64,000 bases of DNA from Prunus persica (GCF_000346465.2 NC_034015.1:1157709-1221708), one strand, 5' to 3'; positions 34,842 to 47,880 are shown, counted from the stretch's first letter. Notes: generated by a model not told the origin, from the letters alone. Numbers and translations are program-made.

Positions 34842-34951
34842 GTTGAAAAATTCACCCAAAGCCTCGAATTAGAGACAAAATTGACGACCGCCTATGGTCG
34901 GCTTACATATTCACTATATATGTTGCCAAATATGGTCGGCTAATTATGCTT
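34842..34951 (+). repeat. Dispersed 110-120 bp repeat, copy 2
   Basis: Homologue of 22475-22594 in the same orientation, with GACCGCCTATGGTCGGC shared exactly. It lies about 115 bp upstream of the phytocyanin start codon, so within its promoter. Confidence 0.6.
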
Positions 34952-35939
34952 CAGATGTAAATCTAATGAGTGAATGAAACGAAAGAGCTGGGAAAAATAT
35001 GTAAATCTAATGCTTTGTGTTTAAAAGGGATTGGAAATAAAATGTCTAAATTATGATTTTTATTACCTGCTTACATATACTTTTGCAACTTTAGTCCTTA
35101 GAGAGAAGTTTATGGATTTCATGAAAAAAAAATTAAATTCATTAAAGATGATATGTGTTTTGAGACAAGCGTTATTGAGAGAGAGGGGATTCGAGACCTC
35201 AGGATAATGGTAACAGTTCTTAACCACTTGAGCGATCAGATCCTTGCAAAGATGATGTGTGTTGATTTAATATTTTAAATTTGAAGATGGTCATACCCAA
35301 AAAACACAAACACAAAAGGATGATATATATCCATTTTATGAGATTCCCAATATCGTATGTGCAACTTTTGATTAAGCTGGTCTTTCGAAACCCTATATGT
35401 GCAACTTCTTTTGAAACAATAATTCACGAGCATAACAACTGATCAACTTAGAAGCACATATGACAAGTAACAAGGTCCTTTGGTCACCAACAAAGTTTAT
35501 GGCTGGCTACCCATTCAAGCCAAGCTATATAAAAACCTACGCGGCTAACATACTTCTACAAGTCATAGTGAGGTTAACATCTATTTCCATAGGGTTCGCG
35601 GCTAACAACCATTTGGTTCAGTTACATTTATGCTAATGACACTTAGAACATAAACAAGAATCAACACCAAAATGATATGTATTCTTCGGACAACCAAAAT
35701 CGTCACGCGTATGCGACAAGTAATTAAAGTAAACAAAACCATCTAAATACCAGATGGAAGAAGTTGCTGATAATCAAAGAGTTGATAGCAGAAACTCCCA
35801 CCCAAGCACCAATGGAAATAATATTCGAGAAAGCCATCCACATCCCAAAAGACTTAAGCTCATAGTGATCAAAAGCTGACAGATGGATTTCATAACCCAC
35901 ATACCCAATAAGACACCACGTCCAATCTCCTCTAGTTAT
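34952..35939. other. Intergenic; possible downstream part of the NIP7 copy
   Basis: AT-rich, no confident gene. A minus-strand frame at about 35735-35880 reads KSFGMWMAFSNIISIGAW-like hydrophobic sequence faintly reminiscent of NPF/PTR transporters, but it is too short and weak to call. Confidence 0.35.
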
Positions 35940-36045
35940 TCAAAGCTCATCCTCCATCCTCAAGTACTCTCCAATATCTGTCTGGTGAAGTACCACAATT
36001 CCATTGGGGTCCAACTTCCTACAATCCTGGGTAGAGTTGGCCGCA
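35940..36045 (-). pseudogene. NIP7: NIP7 pseudogene, C-terminal part
   Basis: On the minus strand it encodes about 34 residues ending in [12 protein letters not shown] and a TGA at 35942-35940, which is the characteristic end of NIP7, a 60S ribosome biogenesis factor with a PUA domain. The sequence continues exactly in frame with 51019-50562 once the CACTA element and one GCA duplication are removed. The join would give about 187 codons, close to the usual length of about 180. Confidence 0.85.
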
Positions 36046-37406
36046 CACTACTACAAAAAAGCAAAAAGACGACGGTAAATCACCGTCGTGTATTTGGTTT
36101 TTCAATGGTCGTGGAATCCACTGTCATCTTTTCCCTCATAAACCACGACGCTAAATAACCGTCGTTGTTAAACAATACAACGTCATCAAAAAATACAAAA
36201 CGACGTCTTTGTACTGCAAAAAGATCTAAAAAAAGCAATCGAGGATGATAATAGACGACCAATTCTCTAAAAAGACCGTCGTTAAAAAGGGAAAATATGA
36301 CACATATTAAGAGAACAAGGCCGCAAGATAGACATACAACGACGACAATAAAAATACGCCGACGTTAAATATAATTTTCACGACAATAAAAAATATGACG
36401 TCTTTAAATACATTAGAAGACGACGTTATTGATACCTACTACGTCGCACATATAAACACAACCGTCGTACAATTAATTTTCCACTTCGATTTTTTGATAA
36501 AAGATGACGTGGAAATAGTTGTCAGTGTCATTATTTACGACGTATGTGTTTCTATAGTAGACGTTGAAAAACTAAACAACGTCAGTTACAAATATATGAG
36601 AGTCGTATTAAAAAATTTATACGTCCTATTTTCAGAAACAAACAACGACCATAAATATTAGACGTTGTTAAATACAACAACGTCGGAAAACAATAAAAAC
36701 AGACGTGTTTAGTCTGCTAAAGTTCTACAACGTCTCTTATTTACAAAAAACCGTCGTGAAATAAATTTTCCACTTCGATTTTTCTAAAAAAGATGACGTG
36801 GAAATAGTTGTCAGTGTCATTATTTACGACGTATACATTTATATAGTCGACGTTGTATTTATATGTATTCATTACTCACGACGCACTTAATAATATAGAC
36901 GACGTTGAACGTCTAAACAACGTCGGTTCCAAATAAATGAGAGCCGTATTACAGAACATATAGACGGCGTAGATTATGATGGGAGCCGTATTACAAATAA
37001 CGTCGTTTAATTGTTATTAGACGGCGGTTATAATGAATTTCCGTCGGAATTAATTTCGTTCCTCTTCGTTTATAAAAGAACTTGCGACGTGGAAAATGTA
37101 TGATGACGTCGTATTTTTTAACGTTCAGATTATATATCTCGTTTTTTAGACGTCGGTATTATGGGATTGGAGTCGTGTTATTTTGAATTACATGGCGGTT
37201 CTTTATCCTTCACCGACGTGATATCCTGAATAATTGCTTCACAATAGCGTCGTGGTTCTTCATTGTTACGTTGCTTTAAGACGTCGGTAAATATGCTGAA
37301 TAACTGATTCACAATAACGTCGTGTTTTATTTGAACGTAGAAAGTGAAGAAATCACATTACAATATATTACAAAATTAATGTCATACACTGCCAATTACA
37401 TAAGCA

Positions 37407-40400
37407 TCATTCAATCCATATATCTTCACACCCATCTCGAATATTTTGACCGCCTAACTCACCTACCAGTTCATCAAATGTGTCAACATTTGGCATCCCT
37501 CTAGTAAATGGCTCACACTCAATTATCACATCACCTAATACTTCATCACCAATAACATCATTATATTCTCTACTAGGCATTGATAACACTACCGACCAAC
37601 CACGATGCATCGGGTCGTCAACAAAAAATATTTGTTTGACTTGAGAAGCCAAAACAAATTGGTCATTCCTACGTCCAATTTTACTCAAATCTACAAGGGT
37701 AAATCCAAGTTCGTCGACTACAAGACCAGAACTATCTATCCAATCACACCTAAAGACTGGGATTGTAAACTTTTGGTAGTCAAGGTCCCAAATTTCTTGA
37801 ATGACACCATAGAAACCCATATTTGAGAGAATTGGGTTTTTATCCTTGGCACTAGCAACTTGCATGGTATGTGCAAGTAAATAAACTCCACTATTTTGAG
37901 TTGTCCGCACATCATCTTGTGCCTTGATATTGAATTTAATACCTTTAATAAGATAGCTCCTATATAATGGCACTGACATGTTTGGACCAGCTGCTAGCCA
38001 CCTTAAATTTTCTGATACGCCATGATTGTCTTCCTCAACTTCACTTTGAACCTGCAAATTAATCATATCTTAATTCATCCTAACATATAAATAAGAAGAA
38101 AATTAAAAGAGAAATACGTTATTCAACAACATATACCTTGAAGCGTAGCCATTGAATGAAAGTGCTATTGTGCTTATCCTGCAGCCACTTTGTTCTCTTT
38201 CTAAATTTTGGATAAGCAGTCTTGATGTGGATCATATGTTGCCTACATGACACGAAAAATTCAAGCATTACGGTCCCAAATATATAAGATAAACATAAGA
38301 AATAATTTTAAATGGAAACTTAAAGAATAAAACTCATACGTACTCGATATAAGGTAGGACTTCCTCCGTATTCTCCAAGACATATAGATGTGCTTGATTC
38401 AACAGGTCCTGATCAACTACGCTCACTGTGCAACCTGATAATGGCTTTGAAACTCCCATCTTTTGGCTTGAAGGCACTCCAACTGTACTAACATCAGATA
38501 AATGCTGAGTACAAAACTCTACTGCTTCTTCAGCTATATACCGCTCAGCAATGCAACCTTCGGGACAAGTACGATTCTGAACATACCCCTTCAGCACTTT
38601 CATATATCTTTCAAACGGATACATCCACCTAAAATATACTGGCCCACATAGACGAACTTCTCTGACAAGATGTACTACTAGATGAACCATGATATCAAAG
38701 AATGAAGGGGGAAAGTACTTCTCAAGCAAACACAGAGTAACTACTACATCTTCTTCCAACTTATCTAGCTTGGAAACATCAACAGTCTTTGCACATATAG
38801 CATTGAAGAAGAAGCACAAACGAGTTATTGCATACCTTGCAGGCTTCTCCAAAACAGAACGAATTGCCACAGGGAGCAATTGTTGCATTAAGGTATGACA
38901 ATCATGTGATTTAAGGCCAAGAAGTCTTGAATCTTGTACAGATACAAGATTTTTAATATTTGAAGAATAACCTTCAGGGACCTTCATACCATAGAAAGAA
39001 TTGCAAACCTCTCTCTTCTCTGCTCTTGACAAATTCCAAGGCCCAGGAGGCAAACGAGTACGTCTTTCTCCATACTCGGGTTGCAAATCAGTTTTGACCC
39101 CCATGTTCAATAAATCTAATCGAGCAGCAATCCCATCTTTATTTTTTCCAGGGATCTCCAGCAATGTACCAATGATACTATCGCAAACATTCTTCTCAAT
39201 GTGCATAACATCTAGGGCATGCCTCACAGGAAGGTATTTCCAATACTCGAGATCAAAGAATATTGATTTCTGCTTCCAACAAACTCTGTCACCATTTTCA
39301 ACCATATGCAGCACTTCTTCTCCGGTTAATGGCTCTGGAGGTATGCCATATTCAGGTTTCCCATTAAAAGCTGCACGTTGCCTCCTATATGGATGATTGA
39401 TTGGTAACCATTTTCTATGCCCAATGTAACAAATTTTGTGGCCATTTTTCAACCTGTGACTAGGTGTATCATCGCCGCATATTGGACAAGCTTTATATCC
39501 TTTAACAACACAACCAGATAAGTTTCCATAGGCGGGGAAATCATTAATTGTCCACATTAATGCAGCTCTGAGTGTAAAGTATTCTCCATTATGTGCATCA
39601 TACACTCCTCTAATCCCAACCCACAAGGATTTTAAATCATCAATCAAAGGCTCCAAGTAGACGTCTATATCATTTCCGGGTTGTTTAGGACCGGAAATCA
39701 ATAAGGTTAACATCATGAACTTTCGTTTCATGCACAGCCATGGAGGGAGATTATATGTAACTAAGATAACCGGCCAACAACTATATCTGCTACTTAGAGA
39801 ACTGTGGGGATTGAATCCATCAGATGAAAGAGCCAATCTCAAGTTTCTCGGCTCATTACCAAACTCAGGCCATTTATCATCAAGAAGTTTCCAAGACGGG
39901 GAATCCGCCGGATGAGACATCTGACCGTCAATTGATTTTCTAGCAACATGCCACCAAGTCAAACTCTTAGCTGTCTCATGTGATTGAAACATCCTTTTAA
40001 ACCTTGGAATTGGGGGAAAATACCACACCACCTTCGCTGGCACACCCTCTTTCAAGATTGCATCTTTGCCTTCCTTCCACCTTGAGATACCACAAGTAGG
40101 ACAATTAGTTGAATCCTCATACTCCTTCCTATACAAGATGCAATCATTGGGGCATGCGTGCATTTTCTCATAACTCAGCCCCAATGCACACAAAGTCTTT
40201 TTAGCCTCATACATGGAGGTTGGTATTGTATTTCCTTCTGGAAGCAAATCGCCTTGAAGTATCAATAATTCTGTAAAACAGACATCACTCATCCCATGTT
40301 TTGCCTTCAAATTATACAACTTCACTAATGCCGATAACTTCGTGTACTTTCTACAACCAGGGTACACTGGTTGATCTCTATCCCCAATCACATTGGCAAA

Positions 40401-40757
40401 CTCATACGGATCCGAACCAAAATCACCAAAATCATTATCATCCATATCAATTTCTTCAGACACAAAACTGTACCTACTATGGCCATCATCTTCTTCAACA
40501 TTTCTGCTAGCATTAGTAGTTGCTTCCCAAGGTTCTCCGTGAAATGTCCAATTCTTATAGCTTTGGTCAATTCCATTAAAGTATAAGTGATCCCTTATAA
40601 TTCCAACCCCAAACAACTTCAAATTAACACATTTAACACATGGACAACGGATATGTGTTGTAGTTAGAAGATTTTCTACAGCAAAGTTCAAAAATGCTTC
40701 CACCCCAAACTCATATGCCTTCGATCTTCTATCCGAGTGCATCCATGACTTATCCAT
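37407..40757 (-). CDS. CACTA transposase (TNP2/TNPD type)
   Basis: Three exons on the minus strand (40757-38344, 38242-38137, 38051-37407) with GT-AG introns join in frame to about 1054 residues. I took the ATG at 40757 because the protein then begins MDKSWMHSDRRSKAYEFGV, the usual start of the family; an upstream GTG in frame is not a plausible start. Domains in order: Transpos_assoc (about 1-80, with CPCVKC), TNP2 transposase (about 180-450, with LLISGPKQPGNDIDVYLEPL and a CPICGDDT zinc motif), DUF4218 (about 570-690, with HLVREVRLCGPVYFRWMYPFE), DUF4216 (about 895-970, with VFRCDWID). TNP2 cuts and joins the element ends. The gene is collinear with the 43538-47011 gene on the same strand. 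A non-coding first exon is likely near 41576-41740. Confidence 0.9.
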
Positions 40758-40772
40758 CTCCGACACTATAAC

Positions 40773-41740
40773 CTATTATCTATAATAAAGTGAAAATACA
40801 GGCAATGACCATCACTATAGCAGATTATACAATGATCTAATCGCAAGTAATAAACAACAGAGACGACGGGTTTTAATCAAAAACAGACGTATTTGGCATA
40901 TATAGACGACGGATTTTCAACAGACGTCGTCTATTATACGTAATACAAACAACGGTTTATGAAAAAACCGTCGTGTATAAGTAATACAACGACGGTAGTT
41001 TAAAAACACCGTCGTGTAATCGTCGTCGTACGCCTTAAAATTCGTCGTGTCTCAGTTTATTTTCAAGAACACAAAACCCATTAAGAACACAACATATATA
41101 TGAAACCAAGCAAGAAACCAACATATACATGAAACCAAGCATGAAAACAATAAATCCATTCCCAATTCAACATAACATAGGGTGATTAAAAGATACGACA
41201 AAATTAAATCCATTCCCAATTCAACATAACAGATAATGTAATCCATGAACCCATTAAACAGAAAATCCATGAACCCATACCTATAAGCATTGGTGCACTT
41301 TGCACCTTCTCCAGAGCGGAAAATGACAAGATCAAATAAAGGTGTCCTTTTGCTGGAAATCATTTGGAAGTTGGTGATGTGTCTTTTTGTGTTGATTTCC
41401 AGCAAAAGTACACATTTATTTGATCTTGTCATGAACCCATTAAACAGAAAATCCATGAACCCATACCTATAAGCACATTATTAACAGATCGCAAAGCATA
41501 TACCTAAAACCCTTTAACAAAACAACCTAATATCATTCAATGAATTTACAAGGGGAAGATAGGGTTTGTACTTACAGGTTGGACGAGCTCACAGATTCGA
41601 CGAGCCTGGAGAGTGCAACTTTTAATTAGAGCAGAAGTGAGAGAGCGAAATGTTATGTCGCGTGAAATCTGAAATTTTAGGTTTCAGGGATCGAAGTATA
41701 AGACTAAGAGCCAAATCTAAAAAAATTTAGGTCGCGCGAA
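40773..41740 (-). other. Probable 5' UTR exon and leader intron of the transposase gene
   Basis: A consensus donor (CCT then GTAAGTA) lies at 41575 on the minus strand, and an acceptor (TAATAG) ends at 40773, 15 bp before the start codon. Upstream of the donor is a short stretch without the ACGACG words (about 41576-41730), as expected for transcribed leader. Inferred only. Confidence 0.5.
41323..41432. repeat. Short palindrome flanked by a direct repeat
   Basis: Arms of about 40 bp (ATGACAAGATCAAATAAA... and its inverse ending at 41432) surround a short loop. A direct repeat of about 38 bp (ACAGAAAATCCATGAACCCA... ) lies on both sides (about 41252-41289 and 41437-41474). It is inside the leader intron of the transposase gene and lacks the ACGACG words. 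Confidence 0.6.
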
Positions 41741-41926
41741 AATTTTTAGAGCGCGCGCGTTATAAAACGTCGAAAGAAAAACCAAGGCGAAAGTTCTACA
41801 AGTACCGACGTAAATTTAATATTCCACGACGGAAACTTCATTTTTCGGATTAAGAACGTAAGGCCGTTCATTTTTCGGATTAATTTTAAATTTATTTTGA
41901 ATTTTTTATATAACGACGACTGAAAA

Positions 41927-43180
41927 ACCACGTCGGTGTTAAGAAATTAAAGACGTTGTAAATTATATAAACCGACTTACATATTAAAATAACATCGTTT
42001 AAAGCGTAAACCATGTCGTATGTTTTACTGTACGACGTAAAATATGTATTCCACGACCCAACCACCGTCGTTAAAAATTAATACACTAAACCCATAAAAT
42101 TAAATTATACAATTTAAAAAATTAAGTTTATAAAAGGTTTTATGGTTTTAAAGCCTAACATATAACATAGACTACCCAAAAATTATACTTTAAAAATAAA
42201 CCCCAATAAATAACAACACTAATCTCTAAACCCTAGACTCTAAACCCTAAACCATTAAACTAGAAGTGATTTTATGACTCATCAAAACAATTTTGTTTTG
42301 GATGGTCATTTTAAATTTTTGTTATTCAAAATGAATTTTTTCAAGGTTTATGTGGAAGAAAATATATCAATGACTTCATAGGAGTTGACTTTTCAATTTT
42401 CTGATTTATTTTATATTTATTTTGAATATTTTGATATAAAAATAATAAAATATTCTTACCATACAACAAACCACGTCGGTGTTAAATAAATTGTAGACGT
42501 TGTAAATTGTAATAGACTACTAAGTCGTTAAAATGACGTCGTTAAAATGAGAAACCACGTCGGTGTTAAGAAATTAAAAACGTTGTAAATTATATAAACC
42601 GACTTACATATTAAAATGACGTCGTTTAAAGCGTAAACCATGTCGTATGTTTTACTGTACGACGTAAAATATGTATTCCACGACCCAACCACCGTCGTTA
42701 AAAATTAATACCCTAAACCCATAAAATTAAATTATACAATTTAAAAAATTAAGTTTATAAAAGGTTTTATGGTTTTAAAGCCTAACATATACCCTAGACT
42801 ACCCAAAAATTATACTTTAAAAATAAACCCCAATAAATAACAACCCTAATCTCTAAACCCTAGACTCTAAACCCTAAACCATAAAACTAGAAGTGATTTT
42901 ATGACTCATCAAAACAATTTTGTTTTGGATGGTCATTTTAAATTTTTGTTATTCAAAATGAATTTTTTCAAGGTTTATGTGGAAGAAAATATATCAATGA
43001 CTTCATAGGAGTTGACTTTTCAATTTTCTGATTTATTTTATATTTATTTTGAATATTTTGATATAAAAATAATAAAATATTCTTACCATACAACAAACCA
43101 CGTCGGTGTTAAATAAATTGTAGACGTTGTAAATTGTAATAGACTACTAAGTCGTTAAAATGACGTCGTTAAAATGAGAA
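41927..43180. repeat. Tandem duplication of 627 bp inside the CACTA element
   Basis: 41927-42553 and 42554-43180 are nearly identical, with a constant offset of 627 bp. Each unit contains a telomere-like run (CTCTAAACCCTAGACTCTAA at 42224 and 42851). The unit lies between the two CACTA genes. Confidence 0.9.
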
Positions 43181-43537
43181 ACCATGGCGGCTATTTAACT
43201 ATACGACGTAAAATATATATTTTACGACTTAACCGCAGTCGTTACATAAACGTCGTCGATTATACCCTGAACCCTTAAGAAATTGAAGATATTGTAAACC
43301 ATTAACGACTCAATTGTTCAAAGAACGTCGTCTAACTATTTTTTTACGTCGTATTTGTTTAAAACACGCAACAACAAAATACGACGGTTATTGACTTTAT
43401 TAGGTCGTTGGAAAAGTATTACACGTCGGTTAAGCAATTTGTATGTTTGTTTTTTTTTTAATTTAAGAAAACCTCAACAAATTTTTACATTACATATTAT
43501 AGAGAAAATTGGTACATTATACATAAATATCAAGTGT

Positions 43538-46500
43538 TCAATAATTGCCCTGTTTAATAATTTGGAAAACAAACTCTGCCCATTCATTCCGGACTTCATC
43601 AATGGCTTCTTGGGGGTATGAAGCTTCCTGGTTTCCCTTGGCATACTGCATAAACAATGACTATTAGGGTTTATAAATAAAAAGAAATTCAATCACAGAC
43701 GACGATATTTTTCATAACCGACGTAGTATATCCATTCAACGACGTTAATTTTACACGACCGTCGTTGATAATACAAAAAACGACGTGAAATGTATGAAGG
43801 TAATTTCTTCTTACCTTATTCTCAAACCCCAAGGAAGGATCCATGATGATGTCCCTCATGAAGCGCATTACATAATACCCGCATTCGACATTGCTGGGTT
43901 GCTTTGGTGTGCCTGAGAGAGTTTTCCAAATTACATTTTTACGTCCTGCTCGGGCTATGTGGGTATTATATAATTTTAAAGCACTGTTCACGATGTTTTT
44001 GGCCTCTTCATCGACCACACGATTTCCTGGCAGAGGATCCAGAAAATAGACGGTTTCTCTCTTTGCTCTTACAATCAGCAAAATCCAATGACGGCTGCAC
44101 AAAATTAATATAAAAACGACGGTTATTTACAAAAACGACGTATTATAGTATTTCACACGACGAAGTAAAGTAGCTAACGACGACATTATATATTTATCAC
44201 GACGATAAATAAATACCGACGTGGTTAGTAGTTTCAAACGACTAAATAAAATAAAACACCGACGTGGTTAGTTTATAAGCTATCATTTATTGAAAATCAT
44301 AAAAACAAAATCCTAAGGAGACTAACCCTGGATTGTAAGGCATCATGAAAATCTGTTCACCGTCTGTCTTCTGAAGTCGAGCTGCTACCAGTCGTGATCT
44401 GGCAGTTATTGTGCCAGAGTTGGCACTAACTGTAGCAGGGTCGATAAAGCCAACCATACTGCACATATTGGCTTTTTTCAAAACATCGTGTAAGTACCTA
44501 AACAAATAAAATAATATAAACAAGTCAGCACACAAAACACGACGGTTACGTATAAAAAAACGACGTATTATAATATTTCACACGACGTACTGAAATAGAT
44601 GAGGACGTTATAATATATTTATCACGACGGTTGTTAGTTAAGACGACGTGGTTAGTTAGTTAAGACGACGCAATATATAAACCAACGAGTTATTATTTTA
44701 GAAGTACAAACCTCATATATACAGCCAATACAGTAGCTCCAATTTCTTCCATGCCTGCAAATTGTGTAATATCTTCAGGCAGGAGGAAGGTATCGCGCTC
44801 ACCACCAAACACCTCCTTATCAATTGTAAATTGGACTGTCTTATCCTCAGGCAGGAGTGTCGTTTCCACAAAACGACAAAGGGTTTTTAAAGAAGATGGC
44901 GCCTCCATTTTTGAATAAGCACCAACTTCAATAACCTGTTTAAAGAAATAAAAAAAATGACGTGGTAATTCAATAAAGACGACGGTTTAAGGAATAAAAC
45001 GTCGTTTTAAAAGTATTTAAACGACGGTGAAAAAATTGTCGTGGTAATTTAATAAAGACGACGGTTTTATGAATAAAGAGTCGTCTGAAACCTTTTAAAC
45101 GACGGTGAAAAAACCGTCGTTTAAATATTTTATTACGTCTTAAAAAAATTCCGCCGTCTAAGTTGTAAACAAACGACGGATTAAATAAAAATATCGACGT
45201 CTGAAATTTTGAAAAACAAATAAAAAAGTTATGTTAACATACCTTGTCGTCATGCTTTTCTTCATCTTCTTTCTCCTTTTCTTCTTCCTTCTCTTCATCT
45301 CTTTTTTCTTCTTCCTTCTCTTCATATCTTTTTTCTTCTTCCTTCTCTTCATCTCTCTTTTCTTCTTCCTTCTCTTCATCTGGCTGATGTTTCCCCATTT
45401 TGGCAGTATCATCCTCCAAATGTAGGGATCTCACATCACCTCCAGAGCAGCTAGCTTTGTCAGACATTGGATTTTTGGGGCTTTGGCTAATTCTTGGTTT
45501 AAGCATGCTTGGATCAAAATTGGGAATTAATTGGGAAAGCTGACTCAGGAAATGCTCCCTCTCAGCCTCTACCAATTGTTTTGTCCTAGCCTCCATCCTT
45601 AAGGCCTCTTCCCTTGCCTTAGCCTCCATCTTTTTAGTCTCTTCTTGAAGGAGAACTCTTAAACTCTCCTTCAAACGGTCGTCAAAGCTCACCCTCTGTG
45701 GTTTGGGCAAATTGAAATATTGCCTTGGGGAAACACCAGCACCAACTCCCCTCACCCTGCCTGGATGCTCGGGGCCCAAAGCCATGGTCAGCACATCATT
45801 GCTGCCATCTACTCTGACTTTGCCTTCCGAGACTTGTTTCTGCAATTCATCCTAAAACAAAGATAAACAAAAAAACACACGACGGTTATTTATGTACAAA
45901 CGACGTATTATATAATTTCACACGACGCAATAACATATAAAACGACGTTATTATAACTTATCACGACGGTAGTTATACCGACGTGGTTATTTATTTAAAA
46001 CGAAGAAATGAATAAACAACCGACGTCTTATGCTATAATTAAAGAAAACAGAGTAGTGATTCCTATTTAGACCGTTAACGACGTTTTTAACAAAGTTTCG
46101 ACGTGGTAATATCATTCACACGACGAACAATATAACACACGACGTAATAAGAATAATTCACAATTTAATAAAAATTTAAAACAGAGTGATAGTAGGCTTA
46201 CAATTAATTTAGCTTTCTCTGCCACCTTTGGATCAGGGATGTTACCATGTTTGTCCTGTCTAGCTCTCTTCCATAAGGTAGATCGATCAATTTCTACCCC
46301 AGGCATGGTTTCCTCCAATTGATCCTCCAATCCAGCATATCCTTTTCGAGACAATCGATGATTGTACTCGAGTTTCTCCCTAATCTGTGCATGTTGAGAA
46401 TGCACAGACTCAAAATCTTTGGATAGCCTTGAAGCTACAAAGGCATCCCATTGTGCTTTCTCTATGAATTTATATGTTTCAGGGGGTTGGCTTAATTTCT

Positions 46501-47011
46501 CCCTGTCATTGGTGTATGGAAGGATATAATGCCTCGTTAGTGTAGACTTGAAATCCTTCCATTTCTTGGAAGCAGAAGCTAAAACAGAGGTCTTGCCCCC
46601 TTGGCCTACGACAAAAGCCATGTCAACTGCTTCCCAAATCTGCTCCTTTATATCCTTGGGGATTTGGGACCATTTCTTGTCCACAAGTGGGATCCTGGAG
46701 CGTGCCAACACACCAATATACGACTGCATCTCAATATGTGCTTGGCCAACACCTTTCCCCCTTTTATTGTACTCAACAATTGGCCTCAGTTTCTGAAGCT
46801 TTCTCTTCACAACACGAGGCATTGTGCTCATACCTCGACCAGTCTTTGAATCATCAGAGATTGTTGTCTGGCTGGTTGGTTCTGTCTCAGCAGATGATGA
46901 AGCAAACTTCATCTTCTTCGAAGACTTCATCTCCTTCGAAGACTTGTCTTGAGGAGCTACCATTCCAAGCTTCTTGGAGCCAGAATCCTTAGTTTGTTGT
47001 TGAGAAACCAT
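43538..47011 (-). CDS. CACTA second gene: Transposase_24 fused to Ulp1 protease
   Basis: Six minus-strand exons (47011-46202, 45851-45243, 44935-44712, 44497-44327, 44094-43815, 43645-43538) with GT-AG introns join in frame to about 733 residues. The first exon (about residues 95-270) resembles the plant Transposase_24 (Ptta/En/Spm) family, with FIEKAQWDAFVASRL and STLWKRARQDKHG. The second carries a GPEHPGRVRGVG motif, a charged coiled-coil-like part and a Lys/Glu-rich repeat. The last three exons form a C48 (Ulp1/SUMO protease-like) domain with catalytic His (GRHWILLIV), Asp (VYFLDPLPG) and Gln/Cys (KQPSNVECGYYVMRFM). Proteins of this type are common second genes of plant CACTA elements; the first part may bind the ACGACGG words. 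The role of the protease in transposition is not known to me. The TTG upstream of 47011 was not taken as start. Confidence 0.88.
45273..45385 (-). repeat. Coding tandem repeat (Glu/Lys-rich, 11-residue unit)
   Basis: Three to four units of about 33 bp encode DEEKEEEKRD-like repeats near the end of the second exon of the Transposase_24-Ulp1 gene. Variable unit number between copies would be expected. Confidence 0.8.
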
Positions 47012-47025
47012 TTTAACAGACAAAA

Positions 47026-47880
47026 CTGCAAGTGAAAATATTTCAGGAAAACATTAAGAACACAAACGACGGTATTAAAAAATACGACGTATGATATGAT
47101 TTTAGACGACGCAATGAAATAATCTCAGATGTAATAAATGTTTAAAACCATTATTTATATAACGTCGTGGTATATATGTTCACACGACGTCAATAGTAAT
47201 ACACCGTCGTGGTAAACTATTATTTATATAACGTCGTGGTATTTATGTTCATACGACGTCAATAGTAATACACCGTCGTGGTATTAACATTCACACGACG
47301 TAAAACAATAAGATATTTTGTCGTCTATATTAGATACCAACCCTAGTTTCTTTTTCTTTATATTTTATCAAATAAGGGAAAAACAAAAACCATTGTTCAG
47401 AGAAATCAAACCTGCAATTAAACAAGCATATAAAAAAAGACTATTATTTTAAAAACAACTTTGTCAATTTTCAGACGACGCTAGAACAACTTACGAACCG
47501 TCGTGGTCTACCGTCGTCTTATTTAGTTGAGGTAGTTGTCTTCAAAGTTGGAAACTTTCCCTCTTTGTCTGTATATTTTATCAAACTTGGAAAGAAGTAA
47601 AATGATTTTGGCCAGAAAAAAGGTAAAAAGATTTTTCAAACAAAAAACGTATGAGCATGCAAAACAGTAACCAAAATAGTGAAAATGAAAGCTTACCTTT
47701 TGCGTGCAATGAAAGCAAGAGGAAGATGATCGATGTTTAAGTTCAAGGACGACGAAGAAGACGAGAGGAAGACGATGAGAAACTCTGACAATGCTCTGAC
47801 AAGGAAAAGAGACGAAAAGGTTTCTCTGGAGATTGAAATTTCTAATCGGGTTTGGAAACAGTGCATGTGTAAGTCCAAAA
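47026..47880 (-). other. Probable 5' UTR exon and leader intron of the second CACTA gene
   Basis: A consensus donor (AAAAG then GTAAGC) lies at 47696 and an acceptor (TTGCAG) ends at 47026, 14 bp before the ATG. The leader exon would be about 47697-47880 and lacks ACGACGG words, whereas the intron is full of them. Confidence 0.5.

Noticed and set aside
35735..35880. NPF/PTR transporter fragment on the minus strand
   Set aside because: Resemblance is limited to general hydrophobicity over fewer than 50 residues.
42224..42894. True interstitial telomere or chromosome end
   Set aside because: Only a few degenerate CTAAACCC units, duplicated with their 627-bp host unit inside a transposon.
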